Source of the DNA: Leishmania donovani
Lineage: Eukaryota > Euglenozoa > Kinetoplastea > Trypanosomatida > Trypanosomatidae
Assembly: GCF_000227135.1 (NCBI RefSeq)
Contig: NC_018263.1
Coordinates: forward strand, 797,601 to 861,600
Length of the DNA: 64,000 bases
Direction: 5' to 3'
In this document: positions 39,501-49,369 of the stretch, piece after piece
How positions within the stretch are numbered: the stretch's first letter is position 1
Layout: each line of letters opens with the position of its first letter
The notes under the pieces: generated by a model
The model's database searches: none
The model's input: the letters and a program-made list of their open reading frames with translations, nothing else
What the model was told of the DNA's origin: nothing
Made by a program: the position numbers and the translations under genes

Positions 39501-40374
39501 GGCGCCGGCTTCCTCGCGCTCGTGGAGGTCGTTGTCTTTGGCCTCCTCCGCAGCGTCGCCAATGCCCAGGGAGAACTTGAGCGCCGCCGGTCTAGTTGGT
39601 GAGAGCGAATCCGCTCCTGCACGTCGCGATGGCGAGGAATTCTCGGTATCGCCACACTTGTCGAAGTGGCTCAGTGACACGAAGCGTAGCACTCCGCTCT
39701 CTCGCCAGAGGCTGCGCGAGCAGCCGTCGCCGTCGCCGCTTGTAGTTCATGCGTTGCCTCCTCCCTCGCATCCGTACACACCGACCCCTACGCCAAGAGC
39801 CCCGCGTGCACAGCCCGTCAGAAGAGGTGAGGGTGCCATTGCCTCCCAGTGGTTCCGCACAGCACAGCGCTGGCGGGGGCACGGGCACCGACTCGCTGCT
39901 CCGCCGCCCGCCAGGCCGGCTACTGCGCAAAGACAGGCTCTCTCCGCTGCCGTGGCGAGGCGGTGTCGCCGGCATCAAGGATCGATGCACCTTATCACGT
40001 CCCTGTCGCCTTACAGCGATTCAGGCCATGGCGCCCGACGGCCCGCAAGCCATTGCTGGTCGCGCATCGCGACTCTATCAACGCTGAGCCAGTCGCGAAG
40101 GTCGTCGTCGCTGCACTCCTGTGACACTCAGCCAGTGCTGCATTCGCTCCACTTGTCAGAACCCGACTTGTCTGCCGCTTTCCTGTCGCAGACTTTGCCT
40201 GCACAGACGGCATCGAGGCACCAGAAACGGAACCGTCCAGCAAGCGCCTATACGCGACTTACGGCGGCACCAACGCACGACGCCTGTACAGCGCACGTCT
40301 TACACCCCCCTCTCTCACCAACCATCAGATCGTCGCCGCTGCCGTATCGGCGGCGGCTCTTCCAGGCCCGCTAG
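36505..40374 (+). CDS. Hypothetical Ser/Ala/Arg-rich protein with EF-hand-like segment
   Basis: 1289 residues from ATG 36505, the first ATG in a frame that is open upstream only through non-ATG codons. Most of the protein is Ser/Ala/Pro/Arg-rich and probably disordered. Two ordered islands stand out. Residues about 420-565 contain helices (LLRLLRGLYHRAQAMM; YLLNAAEACFGSRRFRTLM; TVEEALSFFRHLKHEM). Residues about 715-800 contain TLGQLIKVLHWFELALNPS followed by IFIDFNTFVKIINSGL, which resembles a degenerate EF-hand pair without a clear calcium-binding loop. Such proteins are common in trypanosomatid cytoskeletal and flagellar proteomes, but the link is inference. The C-terminal 200 residues are Arg/Pro-rich, with alternative frames also coding-like. 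Confidence 0.78.
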   Translation: MRITAATATAPVGAPGAKIRKGKAKTIRAVAAAGAVWRPQSQLIFTSNATSVKATPNGELGASTTAGAISTNDSINGYTVTSSALAIKTAGTGVGGSCGVASVLPIPTAPSSGSAQARPLSSSGRAGLESQILRNDTLEAVRRSGAEGFPPSREKGVVSCTLLAAEKRRRVADAAATSELSTDDRNAFTPAEVPLWVAGGAPLDASKAADTGGGASAASFEGAMGNSPFVSSSSSASSDTGCAQRAKALHTDQRPSATHRCDKGAFEKRPQLLLSLAQDNRGFLNPGYSCSSSVSSSEDRGAGSGRAGSDGSAGSARRQGTPSAAPFSRAAPSEQRGKACGGAPPPASTTLLGCGRNRATLAVFPLTAAEEQSARQAYDTYRAQQEKASYHRNHASATKHCSQRSASVPPSALSTSTPVGKRELLRLLRGLYHRAQAMMACTTKTAAPASAPPQRKAVSPTITVSAADVLHEFPSTKYLLNAAEACFGSRRFRTLMAAVVADSDALAPIVVRNNDGGAPAVPTASRLRLSSSSQGLTVEEALSFFRHLKHEMASDVARQRERRQAEPSAMPEAASGDKGRNRPAKAAPSQPLLDLQGSQKRRSISAPSCQAASQMCRLPSAQAGRRSGRPPPTPVARMAARRATSASFLPSSTPPSPSPQLSSSPSRPGIPGAVALAGPQKPTGRRKGPRRKVALPRPSPHLLGNNSCAPDAAYRDDFIHTYVQRKAFAEIAGGQGCHHSTTVTLGQLIKVLHWFELALNPSVLERLCGVQAQPARESPDIFIDFNTFVKIINSGLRCQRYSGGSGSSSAPASASADNDDDPQSNAFVPVLPPEAPARASPVTLPIPGLTATDGASLSTGSGCAPCSKAASSTISVRDSGGSNRSLLVLAPVSAAAHCRLSSLSSMSTSTASSPASGGSMHRPFVDTDDAYPLVAHDSAIAALCRSIRQRLRRELRRSVSGGSNAMLRPRDNQGNRNGTGDGAAQKEGNDPQYSPSSRTAPASSRSWRSLSLASSAASPMPRENLSAAGLVGESESAPARRDGEEFSVSPHLSKWLSDTKRSTPLSRQRLREQPSPSPLVVHALPPPSHPYTPTPTPRAPRAQPVRRGEGAIASQWFRTAQRWRGHGHRLAAPPPARPATAQRQALSAAVARRCRRHQGSMHLITSLSPYSDSGHGARRPASHCWSRIATLSTLSQSRRSSSLHSCDTQPVLHSLHLSEPDLSAAFLSQTLPAQTASRHQKRNRPASAYTRLTAAPTHDACTAHVLHPPLSPTIRSSPLPYRRRLFQAR

Positions 40375-41640
40375 GACGGTGCAGACTGAGGTTGTAGTGA
40401 GACATTGCGGATCGGAGGTCAGTCACGTAGCCAATCAGGTGGACCCGCGTCACCGGCTGCCCTGCCGCTTCCGCCGTCCTGCAGCAGGTCGAGCCGAGCT
40501 AGCAGTCCAGTGCCCCGTTTCTCTCGTCGCTAGCGGCGACGGCGGTCGCTGCCCGGCCTCCGGTGTCTGAATCGGTCGCTTCGTCTCTTGGCAGGTCTTC
40601 TTCAGCCTTCTCATCTGGACTTCGCACTGGTGTCGCCGCCGCATTTGGCTGCTGTGAGGAGCTAGCAGGGCTGAACACGCAGGGCAGAGGCGTGGCTCAG
40701 CGAGTGGCTTCCCTGCCCCCAACTACGGGGGGTCCCTAGGTTCCAAATGCGGGGCAGCGGCATCAGCGCGACAGTCGATCACCTGGCGCTAGTGATCGGC
40801 CGCAAGGGAAGACTTTTGCTCGAGACAGCGGTCCAGGCTTTCTCATTTCGGACCCGCTGATATTTGGCGGAGCTGGATAAGATGAACATCGCAGCTGGAG
40901 ATGTCGGCGCAGAGCTTCCCACACACACACACACACACACACACAAAAGTGCAGCCTGCGCCGACGTCTGCGACGTGCACAGAACTCATAGCAGGTGTAC
41001 CACTCCCTCGCACTACGCTGGGCAGACGTGCGAAGTGCTGTGAACACTGAATCTGTTCAAGCGCAGCAGTCCCACTAGCAAGGGCGCCATCACGCACTGC
41101 AACGGCCATTCCACACTAGTTGCGCCTGGGACCACCAGCGCCGCATACCGCCGTACACAGCGTCAGTGGCGAGAGCGAAGCTGCACTGTAACGGCGATGA
41201 CAACGGCCGACGAGACCCCCTCGCTGAGCTTTTCTGCCGCTGAGTGAGCATCGATAGTGCAGTTCAGCGTGGTGAATAGCATCCGTGCCGCTCTGATTGC
41301 TGCCGGCTGGCACAGCCACACCGACGCGCTTGGTCAGACGACAAGCGCGTCGTCAGTCAGCGGCTCCGGCTCCATGGGAGCGGAGTCTTGACTGAGTATA
41401 TCGTCGAAGCTCCCTCGGCAGCAGAAAGCTGACCGGGCTCTTTGCGAGCCACCAAGGCCCGGGGCAGCGGCCCGGCAGCGACTCCAATGTGCATCGAGCC
41501 CTCAACTCGTCGCTCTGGCGGTACAACCCAAGCGGCATGCGCAACTTCGGCAGTTGGTTTGGTGGCACGACGACATCGCTGGTCGCGGCCGGCTTTCTTC
41601 AGCTTCATGCCCGTGGCACATGATTCACGGTCCAGCTTTC
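40375..41640. other. GC-rich non-coding island of unknown origin
   Basis: Base composition resembles coding DNA more than the neighbouring spacers, yet every frame has frequent stops. The stretch CCAAATGCGGGGCAGCGGCATCAGCGCGAC near 40742 shares short words (AAATGCGG, TCAGCGCGAC) with the SIDER-like element at 35.3 kb. It could be a heavily decayed retroposon or a lost gene; I cannot decide. Confidence 0.3.
40920..40944. repeat. (CA)n microsatellite
   Basis: Twelve CA units interrupting the GC-rich island. Confidence 0.9.
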
Positions 41641-44484
41641 TCCCCGCAAGAGAGGAGAAAGCACTAGAGCGGACGAACAAAAAGAGAATAGCGGTTCTTC
41701 CTTGCATCTGTTTGTTTGTGGACGTGCGTGTACGAGTGCGCGGGCTCGACAGTGGACGGTGTTGCACTGCTGCCGTTTCTGCCACCAACCCGCCCCCTGT
41801 CTTTCTGTTCTCCCTTCCCGTTGTTTCTCGCAAGCGGTGCGCCCCAGTTTTGTAGTGGTGCCCTTCTGTGTTGTCTTTGGGGGAGGGGAAGGGGATGGAA
41901 TGGGATGTCGTGTGTGTTCTTAATAGGGAACGAATTGCTTGTTCTCTCTGCCCTGTTTTACCTCATCCCCTTCTCTCCAAGGCTCCTGCTGAGACCCTTG
42001 CGCGCCTCGCTCTCTTTTCGCAGCAAGACACCCTGTCCAACGGGGAAGTGTAGCGAAGTGTATGCGTGAGGTATGTCTCTCGACACTTGCTTTTCCTCAT
42101 TTTTCGAGTTTGTGTGTTGGAGAGGGAGAGTCTGTGTGTGTGTGGGTTAGGCATTTATAATATGTATGCATTTTGTTTGTCTGTTTTGGCTGTTACCTAC
42201 ATCGTTCATTTGCGCAGCTGTTCTGCATACGTTGTGCCCGCTTAGTGATTGTCATGTTCTCGGAGACGCCGGCGTTACGCTGCCCCGCACTCCTTCATGA
42301 CTATTATTATTATTTTTTTTTTTTGCGTTACGCCTGTGTGTGTCTATATGTTTACCTTTTATGTACATTTGTTTGCTCGCATGCAGTAGCGCTGCAGGAA
42401 AAAATGGAAAGCAGACAAAAAATACAGGGGGAGGTGCTGGTGGTGGTGCAACGTACACACACAGAAAAAACCAAAAATGGAGAAGAATGTCAACGAGCAT
42501 GACTCGATCCTTGAAGAGCGGCATTGGGGTGCCTTCTGCACAAGGGACGAAAGGAGAAACACATATGGGCCGTGTTTCTCTGTTTTTATATGTGTGTGCG
42601 TTTGTGTTCTCGCCTTGCCTCACTCAAATGGGCTGTCTTCGCAGCACCATTGCGCGCATGGCGTGCCGTTCGGTTTGCCCAGCGTACACCCAACCCCCTT
42701 CGAGGGCGTTCGCGTGCTGCTTCAACTTGCACGGGACTGTGATTCCTTCTTTTTACTTTTCCTTTCCCTCTTCAACTCTCTATTTACGCCCTTTTTTCTC
42801 TTCACCGTTGATCATACCCCCCCCCCTCCCGCATACACGTACACACACACACACATGAGCACATACCTCGCCACTCCCTTCCCCTTTCCTCTGCATCTCC
42901 TGTTTCTGAGATGAATCCTCCTATGCCTCACGCCTGCGTTGCTGGCTCACTTTGGTCTGCCGCCGTTTGTCTGGAAGCACTTCCCGAAACACGACCCGAA
43001 TAGAAAAGAAAAAAAAACACATAGCTGAAAGCGGAGGCGTCTCGCTGCGAGGTAGTTAGCTGCACAAGCAAACCACCACCGTAGCAGAGACGTACTCGAC
43101 GATAATCAATATTGAGGTGTGTGCGCGGCGCAGCGAATCCAAACGGAGCGAGCTGGCCTCGGTCTCCCACTCCCTTCATTCGGCTCTTATTCGCCGGCCG
43201 CGCTCGTCGTTCCTCAAGGCGTCAAGAAAAGTAACACAAGGTGAACTGCAGGCAGTGGACTACCTCTTGGGTGTATCCGGTCTTCCTTCGTCCTCTCCCT
43301 CCCGCAGCCGCATACCCACACCGACTCCCCCTCCTCCCTTCTTTGCAGAACACTGCTCCAGGAAACCAGGACATTTCGTTTCTCTCACTCGGTTTTCGTC
43401 TGCACGCGTCATCTATTCACCTTTCGCTCCGTCCCCCCCCCCCCAATTACTGTTTTTACCCACTCTGGCCCAGTGCGTGTGTGTGTGTGTGGTGTGCTTG
43501 TAGGGGATGTCGCGCGCGCGCCTGCCTTTGCCACCACTTTCCTCGTTCACCTCTCCCGTCTCCCGCGCATTCCAAGTGAAGTATTTCTGGGCGCGCTGCG
43601 TGGAGTGTGTCGTGTCATCGTGGTCTTTCTCTTTGCGTGCTTGACGGAGCCCCCACCCCGCTTCTCGCTGCTCTGTTCCTGGCTCTTTCGGTTCCCCAAA
43701 TCGAATCTCGCTTCTGTGCGTGCGTCTTTTTGTGGGTGTGCATTGACGCACTCCTGCCCTTTTTTCGCGCTTTTCGCTGTTTGCTTTCTCAGCTCTCTGC
43801 AAGACAGTCGTCAGGGCTGCATGAGTTTTGTCCACTTCGAGACGTCCCTCTCATTTCTCTAACTGCGCCACCACCACAGAAAGGCACTTGTGGCGTTCCA
43901 TCGTTTGCTGTTGCTGTGTCATGTTTTTGTAGTGGTAGCTTCTGCGCACCTTTTCTGCCTCCGCACGAGGCTCTGCAGGGGAAGTGTTATTAACTCTATC
44001 GTGCACGCGCGCGTGTGCATCTTCTCGTGTTGCCGTTGCTCTCCTCTGTCATTTGTGTTGCCCCTCTCTTCTTCCACCCCCTTCTGTCTCGACCGCTTTC
44101 GTCGCCGTCTCTGTCTGCTTTGCCCTGTTTCTGTGTGTGTGCGTGTGTGTTCATGTGTATTTTCCTCGTCTTCGCCGCTCTCCATCGTTATCTCCCTACT
44201 CCTTCACTTTTGACCTCGTTTTCTCCGTCCCTTGCGCTCTCGCTTCCCCTTCTCCCAACGTTGTGTTTGCCTGCCTGCTGCTACTACTGCTGGAACCTCC
44301 CTCCCTCGCACGCACCCCCTCCTCCACCCCTCTTTGCCTTCGATTCTGCGCATCTCCTTCGCCATTTTCTCGAACTCGCTGCCAGACGCATTTCGCGTCT
44401 TCGCTACGTGCCGCTGTTTCGCGTTCTCCTCTTGTGCTTTTTCCTCCCTGTGGGTGCGGGTGCGTTTCGCGTCCATCGACAACA

Positions 44485-47346
44485 ATGTCTTCACCATTAT
44501 CACTGTCATCATCGTGGGTGGACTGCTTAATGTCCATCCGCTTCGACCTCGACATCGGACCCAAGATCGAATTCGTCTCCCCACCCGATGCCATCACAGA
44601 GGAGGGCAAGGTTAAGTTACTGCGCTGCGCCTTCCCAGACTGCAACCCGGATTGCGGGTACAACTTCATCTTCTACTTCACAATGCCAGACTGCACCACG
44701 GCGGCGGTGCAGAGCTTCTCGCAGACGGTGGCGCCACCTACGACAGGAAACACTGTGCCGGAGCTGTATGGCGCGGCCTTCTACCGCCAGAAGCATGACC
44801 CTAACGTGCCGCGGTGCTACGTGCAGCAGGTGTTGGTGCTCCTCTCCCACCTGCCGTACTACAACGTGCACGAGATCATCCTCCGCGTTGTGGCGCCGCG
44901 CTTTTGCCAGTGCTGTCCCCTCTCCCCAGATACTGGTAAGGTGCCTGTGTCCAGCTTACTGATCCCCGTCCCGGAGGCCTACTTCGAGTTTGACCAGTCC
45001 TACAGCGCCGAGCACTACACACAAGAGGACGTGCTGAGTGACGCGATGGCGGAGCTGGCCCAGTGGCCCTCGCCTCACCCGCAGGCGCGCTACACGGTGA
45101 CGCTGCTTCAGCAGGCCCTCATCTTCATTACGCCGGCGCACTCGCAGCGGCAGTCAAGTCGCGCCACGCGCAGCAGCTGCGCCTCGATGCGCAGTGCCAT
45201 GTCGGTGGACACGCGAGTAGAGTTTATGGAGGTGACACGAGGCAGCCCGCGGCACCGAGGCAGCGCTTTGGGCAGCGACTTCTTGCCCCTCTTCCGACTC
45301 CTCGGTGAGCAGCTGCACCATCTCACGTACGTGTGGGAGCTGCTCATTCGCCACGAGCCGCTCTTCATCCTCAGTAACACTCCCTGCATGGCGTCCGCGG
45401 CGGCCTTCGGCATCGCGTCGTTGGTGCTGCCCATCGAGTTCAGTGGCACGCTGCGGTCTTACTTCACAGTTCAAAACGAAGACTTCCCGCGACTGAGTCG
45501 GATGGGCAAGGTGCTTTCTTTCCCGAGGAACGAGGGCCTCATCGTGGCCGGTACGAACCCGTTCCTGCTGCGCAGCTTCAGTGGGTGGCCCAGCTTGATG
45601 GTCGTGATGGACAGCAACACGTCGATCACGGTAAACGGCTCCATCGCGTCGCCGCCACCGAGCGCGGTGGCTGGGGCGATCTCACCTCCGCCGCAGGCCA
45701 GTCCACTCCACTCGCAGCGGTCAGGTGCCTGTACAGCAGCGTCGCTGGCTAGCTCTCTGCTGCGGTCAGCGCTACCCGGGGAGCCGAGCGCCGAAACGTC
45801 GCCGCGGCCGCCGTGGAACGGTGCCCACGCGCGCACGGCGTCTGGACAGGAGCCCTTGTCGGTGGCCATGTGCAGCATCAACTCCACTACATCCTTGGGT
45901 AGTGGGTCCACAAGCGCGCACCAGCAAAACGGCCTACGCGCCCCTGTCACGGTGGTGCCGTCGAGTTTCAGTAGCTTCAACGGCAACGGTGACGTCTTCG
46001 CCGATGTGGCGAGTCGAAAACCGATCTTCTCCTCCGCCTCTTCCGATACGGCGGACCTGCCCGCCACCTACAACGTGGAGTCCTCGACGGAGACGTCGCC
46101 GTCTACCTCGAGCCCGTCTCATGACTCGGGTCGCCGAGTGGAGGCAGCGCAACAGGCGCAGCGCACCGAGGATGGAAGTCTAGCTGGGGAGCACGCGTCT
46201 ACGAGCGCGCTCGGGGAGTCTCCGGCGCAGCTCGGCAGTGGCATCAGCAACCGCGCGGAGAGATTCTCACATGGACAAGGGCATGCTCGTCCCGACAGCA
46301 GTGATGCAACCTTGGCGACTGCGGCTCACCTAGCGCCGGCCCCGATCACCATGCCGTCGCCTGTCGACTTCTCTGTCACGCTCTTCACAACGGATCACTA
46401 CAAGACCACAGTGGAGTCGGTGCGTGCGGCCGAGCACCGAAGGCGTGGCGGCGCCAACCAGGACAACTCGCGCAAAAACCTGCAGCAGGGCCTCCACAAC
46501 TACTTCGATTCTTCTGTGCACTTCCTGTTGAACCACGAGGAACAAACGCAGATGCTACTGAAGCGGCTACAGATGGTGTCCCTGCTTGACGCGGATGCCC
46601 AGCGGACATCCGTCTCACTAAGTCTTACGCACTGGCACGGTAATCCGCGAACGGCTTCCTCACCGACTACCAGCACCAAAAGTCCACCCTTTGCCTCCCC
46701 GACACCACCGTTGTCCTCAGCGAACACTAACAGCGCCTCCGGACACCGCGTGGATCCGGCGGCGGCGACTAACGGCATTACGTCGTGCTCGCATTTCTCC
46801 GTCGCTGATGATATGGTGCGCAAGTTCTTCACATCCCTCACCTCCGAGTTTCTCACGCCTGTCACGGCGTGGTTCCAGAGGGTCACCGCCCCGTACACGG
46901 CCTTCCACCTGTGCGATCGCGCCTTGTGCGACGCGCTCCTGACCCCTTCCAGCTTTCTCGACGACTTTGCGCAGCGGCACCGCGAGACAGCCCCGTCCAT
47001 GTGGACCCAGCGACACTCGTACAAGACGTACAAGGTGGTGTACGAGCGGTTCGCGCACGGTTGCCTCTTCAAAGCCTATGTTCTCCAGCTCGTGGATGGG
47101 AGCCTGCGGCAGCAGATGGAGGACTTCCAGGTGGAGGACTGGGTCACCCGTGTGCCCTCCGACGCGGAACGCATTGATCTTCTCATCAACCTATTCAACA
47201 CGGTCCAACGGGAGCTGAACGAAACCCTCGATCCAGACGTGCTCTTCGTGACCTCTGCCACATCGGTGCTGGCCAGCATGGCCGTGGTGCTGCAACAGCC
47301 TCACCGGGAGCAATTTATGCTGAAGATAGGAGAGCTGAAGCTATGA
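44485..47346 (+). CDS. DENND6-type DENN-domain protein (putative Rab guanine-nucleotide exchange factor)
   Basis: 953 residues from ATG 44485, the first ATG in the frame. The N-terminus (about 11-150) matches the uDENN part of DENND6/FAM116: IRFDLDIGPKIEFVSP, then a pattern of AFPDCNPDCG and QQVLVLLSHLPYYNVHEIIL. The cDENN part at about 267-360 has YVWELLIRHEPLFILSN, TLRSYFTVQNEDF and GTNPFLLRSFSGWPSL, all recognisable in human DENND6A. The C-terminal dDENN part (about 770-953) carries YERFAHGCLFKAYVLQL and ERIDLLINLFNTVQREL. In animals DENND6A activates Rab14 on recycling endosomes; a similar endosomal Rab-GEF role is inferred here. A Ser/Thr-rich region of some 370 residues separates the cDENN and dDENN parts and is far longer than in animal proteins. 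Confidence 0.85.
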   Translation: MSSPLSLSSSWVDCLMSIRFDLDIGPKIEFVSPPDAITEEGKVKLLRCAFPDCNPDCGYNFIFYFTMPDCTTAAVQSFSQTVAPPTTGNTVPELYGAAFYRQKHDPNVPRCYVQQVLVLLSHLPYYNVHEIILRVVAPRFCQCCPLSPDTGKVPVSSLLIPVPEAYFEFDQSYSAEHYTQEDVLSDAMAELAQWPSPHPQARYTVTLLQQALIFITPAHSQRQSSRATRSSCASMRSAMSVDTRVEFMEVTRGSPRHRGSALGSDFLPLFRLLGEQLHHLTYVWELLIRHEPLFILSNTPCMASAAAFGIASLVLPIEFSGTLRSYFTVQNEDFPRLSRMGKVLSFPRNEGLIVAGTNPFLLRSFSGWPSLMVVMDSNTSITVNGSIASPPPSAVAGAISPPPQASPLHSQRSGACTAASLASSLLRSALPGEPSAETSPRPPWNGAHARTASGQEPLSVAMCSINSTTSLGSGSTSAHQQNGLRAPVTVVPSSFSSFNGNGDVFADVASRKPIFSSASSDTADLPATYNVESSTETSPSTSSPSHDSGRRVEAAQQAQRTEDGSLAGEHASTSALGESPAQLGSGISNRAERFSHGQGHARPDSSDATLATAAHLAPAPITMPSPVDFSVTLFTTDHYKTTVESVRAAEHRRRGGANQDNSRKNLQQGLHNYFDSSVHFLLNHEEQTQMLLKRLQMVSLLDADAQRTSVSLSLTHWHGNPRTASSPTTSTKSPPFASPTPPLSSANTNSASGHRVDPAAATNGITSCSHFSVADDMVRKFFTSLTSEFLTPVTAWFQRVTAPYTAFHLCDRALCDALLTPSSFLDDFAQRHRETAPSMWTQRHSYKTYKVVYERFAHGCLFKAYVLQLVDGSLRQQMEDFQVEDWVTRVPSDAERIDLLINLFNTVQRELNETLDPDVLFVTSATSVLASMAVVLQQPHREQFMLKIGELKL

Positions 47347-48253
47347 CGCGTGATGCACGTGCTTAAGATGGGGTACATGCGCCTAGGCGAGCTTGTGCGT
47401 GCGTGCAAGTCGAAGAGAACGGAGCAGCTGATGTGTTTTTCCTCACCTTATCGAGGCAGGCACGACAAGGTCACGGTATCGAGGCCTTTCTGTGAAATGC
47501 ATGTCTGCGTGTGGGTTGGTTTAATAAGCGACTGTGTTCACAAGATCATGGCTGCATACTAATAGATGAACGCACAAGTGACCACCACTACAACTGCTGG
47601 TCTGTCTAAGCCGCCTTGGACGGCCTCTGCCGTGTTGTAAGGTGAGGGAGGATGGAAAAGGGCGCGCTTCAAGGACAGTGAGCGGGCTACTGGGAAGGTT
47701 GGCTGTGGGAAGCGCCGTTGCAGATGTGGCGCTGCTCCCCTGGCCCGTTTCTTGGGTAGCACCCGTTTGTGCTCTGTGTGTATGTTCGTGTCGGGGGTGG
47801 GCGGAGGAGGGAGGGTGCATGTATTGCATGGCGGCGTGCTTGGGAGGTGCGTGTTTCTTGTGGGTTCTATACGCTCACGTGTGTCGTCCCCGTCCTCTTT
47901 CTCTTTGCGCCTTCTGCTGTCTGCCGCAAACTCTGCGTCACTCCGTGACTGGCATGCGCTCTTCGACACCGCCCAGGACAGCATTGCTTTCTTTTTACTT
48001 CTTTTATTGCTTCTGTTGGTGCTGCGGCCGGCGGCGTCTTCGCAAGTATCCAACGTAAGAGAGAAAGCGGACAAACTTCCTCCCTCACCCCCGCTCACTC
48101 CAGCACGGCGAGTCTCTGGTGGTGAATCACACATTACACGGTCTTTTGCCCCCCCCCCGAATAGCTTCATAGAATTCCCTCTCCCTTTCCCCTTCACGCG
48201 TAGTCGCTGGAGGTGGTGAAAGGAGCGCTCGTGCGCCTTAACACACACGCACG
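47347..48253. other. Spacer, DENND6-like gene to acetyltransferase gene
   Basis: No gene seen. The downstream third is C/T-rich and includes a C10 run near 48150-48160. Confidence 0.6.
48174..48203 (+). promoter_or_regulatory. Candidate polypyrimidine tract and splice acceptor for the acetyltransferase gene
   Basis: The C/T tract CCCTCTCCCTTTCCCCTTCA ends in CGCGTAG with AG at 48202-48203, leaving a 5' untranslated region of about 50 nt before ATG 48254. Confidence 0.55.
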
Positions 48254-49369
48254 ATGTTGTCGGAGGAAGAGCGGGCGACGCTTCTCAAGTACTACTCAAC
48301 GGTGAAGCTCAATGAGACTCAGCTGGACCAGCTTGCCCAGGCATACTGGGCGGCGACGCGTGAGGAGAGAGGGGAGATTGCCAAGGTGTATGCCCACACC
48401 TTCGTAGACCCCACGTTTGTGCAACGACTCATCTTCTTCCATGACTACCACATGCCCCTCACGGCCGCCGGTGCAGACCTGTCTTCGCCAGCAGGGGCAG
48501 CCGCAGGAACCAGCTCCTCCTTCGCGGGTCAGCAGAGCGGCAGCGAGAGCGGCAACTCTCCTCTCATGGCGAGCCCCACCTCGTCTTTCATGGCTGGGAG
48601 TCAAACGACGGCAGCGAGCCACGCACCACGCCGCACGCACGCCCAGCGCCTGCTCCGCTCCACCATTCAAGAGCACTTCCCCAAGCTCACCGGTCCTGGA
48701 CCGTACGCGCTGCAGTTCGGATGTGTGCGGTCGGAGAAGGAACGCGAAGAGGTGATTGAGCTGTACTCTTCGCAATTTCTGCACCCCGACCCACCCGAGC
48801 TGCACCGCATCGTCACACTGCCGAGCAGCTTTTCCACCCGCACTCGAAAGCGAATCAGCGGCTCCTACTCCTGGTACCTGCGCTGCCTTGCAACGCAGGA
48901 GCTCGTTTGCGCCGTCACTGTGACGGTGCATCAGCAGGAAACAATACGGTTTGCCGAGATGCCGCTGTTTGCAACGGGTGTTGGGTACAAGAAGAACGGC
49001 TTTGGGCGCCTTCTGAACGCGGCGCTGTTGGCCTGGTGCGCGGAGGTGGGGCTGGAGTTCATCATGATCTCTGCTGACGTGCAGGCGATCCCGTTCTGGC
49101 GCCACTTGGGCTATCGTGCCATGACACGCGGAGAGAAGAACCGAATCGACTTCTTTTACCAGCACGACTGCTGCAAGTTCAAGGGCGCCGAGACGATGAT
49201 CGGGTATTGCAACGTTGATCGGGGAAACGGCACCCTCTCCGGTGGCGCACGTCGTCGCGCTTCCCACAGCGGCGGCTCGGCGGAGGTGCTACATATGAGC
49301 GTCAGGCAGGTTTTGGCGCAACTACCTCGCTTTGCCGTGGAAGGCCCCGCCAAGTTACCAACTGAGTAG
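48254..49369 (+). CDS. GNAT-family N-acetyltransferase
   Basis: 371 residues. Residues about 240-262 (GVGYKKNGFGRLLNAALLAW) form the acetyl-CoA binding motif A, an R/K-x-x-G-x-G/A type loop plus helix. The following AEVGLEFIMISADVQAIPFW and HLGYRAM give the conserved beta5/alpha4 and the final strand of the GNAT fold. The strand before it (LVCAVTVTVHQQETIRFAEMPLFAT) is also typical. Acceptor substrate is unknown. The N-terminal 60 residues are helical (LDQLAQAYWAATREERGEIAKV) and separated by a Ser/Gly/Ala-rich linker; the C-terminal 60 residues are basic and flexible. The organisation recalls chromatin-associated acetyltransferases of the IDM1 type, but no PHD finger or zinc ligands are present, so that is weak. 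Confidence 0.82.
   Translation: MLSEEERATLLKYYSTVKLNETQLDQLAQAYWAATREERGEIAKVYAHTFVDPTFVQRLIFFHDYHMPLTAAGADLSSPAGAAAGTSSSFAGQQSGSESGNSPLMASPTSSFMAGSQTTAASHAPRRTHAQRLLRSTIQEHFPKLTGPGPYALQFGCVRSEKEREEVIELYSSQFLHPDPPELHRIVTLPSSFSTRTRKRISGSYSWYLRCLATQELVCAVTVTVHQQETIRFAEMPLFATGVGYKKNGFGRLLNAALLAWCAEVGLEFIMISADVQAIPFWRHLGYRAMTRGEKNRIDFFYQHDCCKFKGAETMIGYCNVDRGNGTLSGGARRRASHSGGSAEVLHMSVRQVLAQLPRFAVEGPAKLPTE

Larger units (their letters stand above)
40375..44484. other. 4.1-kb gene-free spacer
   Basis: The first 1.25 kb (to about 41640) is GC-rich and non-repetitive apart from one CA tract; the remainder is C/T-rich with (TG)n at 42135-42147, T-runs at 42312-42325, (CA)n at 42839-42855 and (GT)n at 43481-43492. 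No supported gene. The frame of the DENND6 gene stays open back to 43984 but contains no ATG there. Confidence 0.55.

Noticed and set aside
43984..44484. N-terminal extension of the DENND6-like protein
   Set aside because: Frame is open but contains no ATG and is pyrimidine-rich leader sequence; the DENN homology starts just after ATG 44485.
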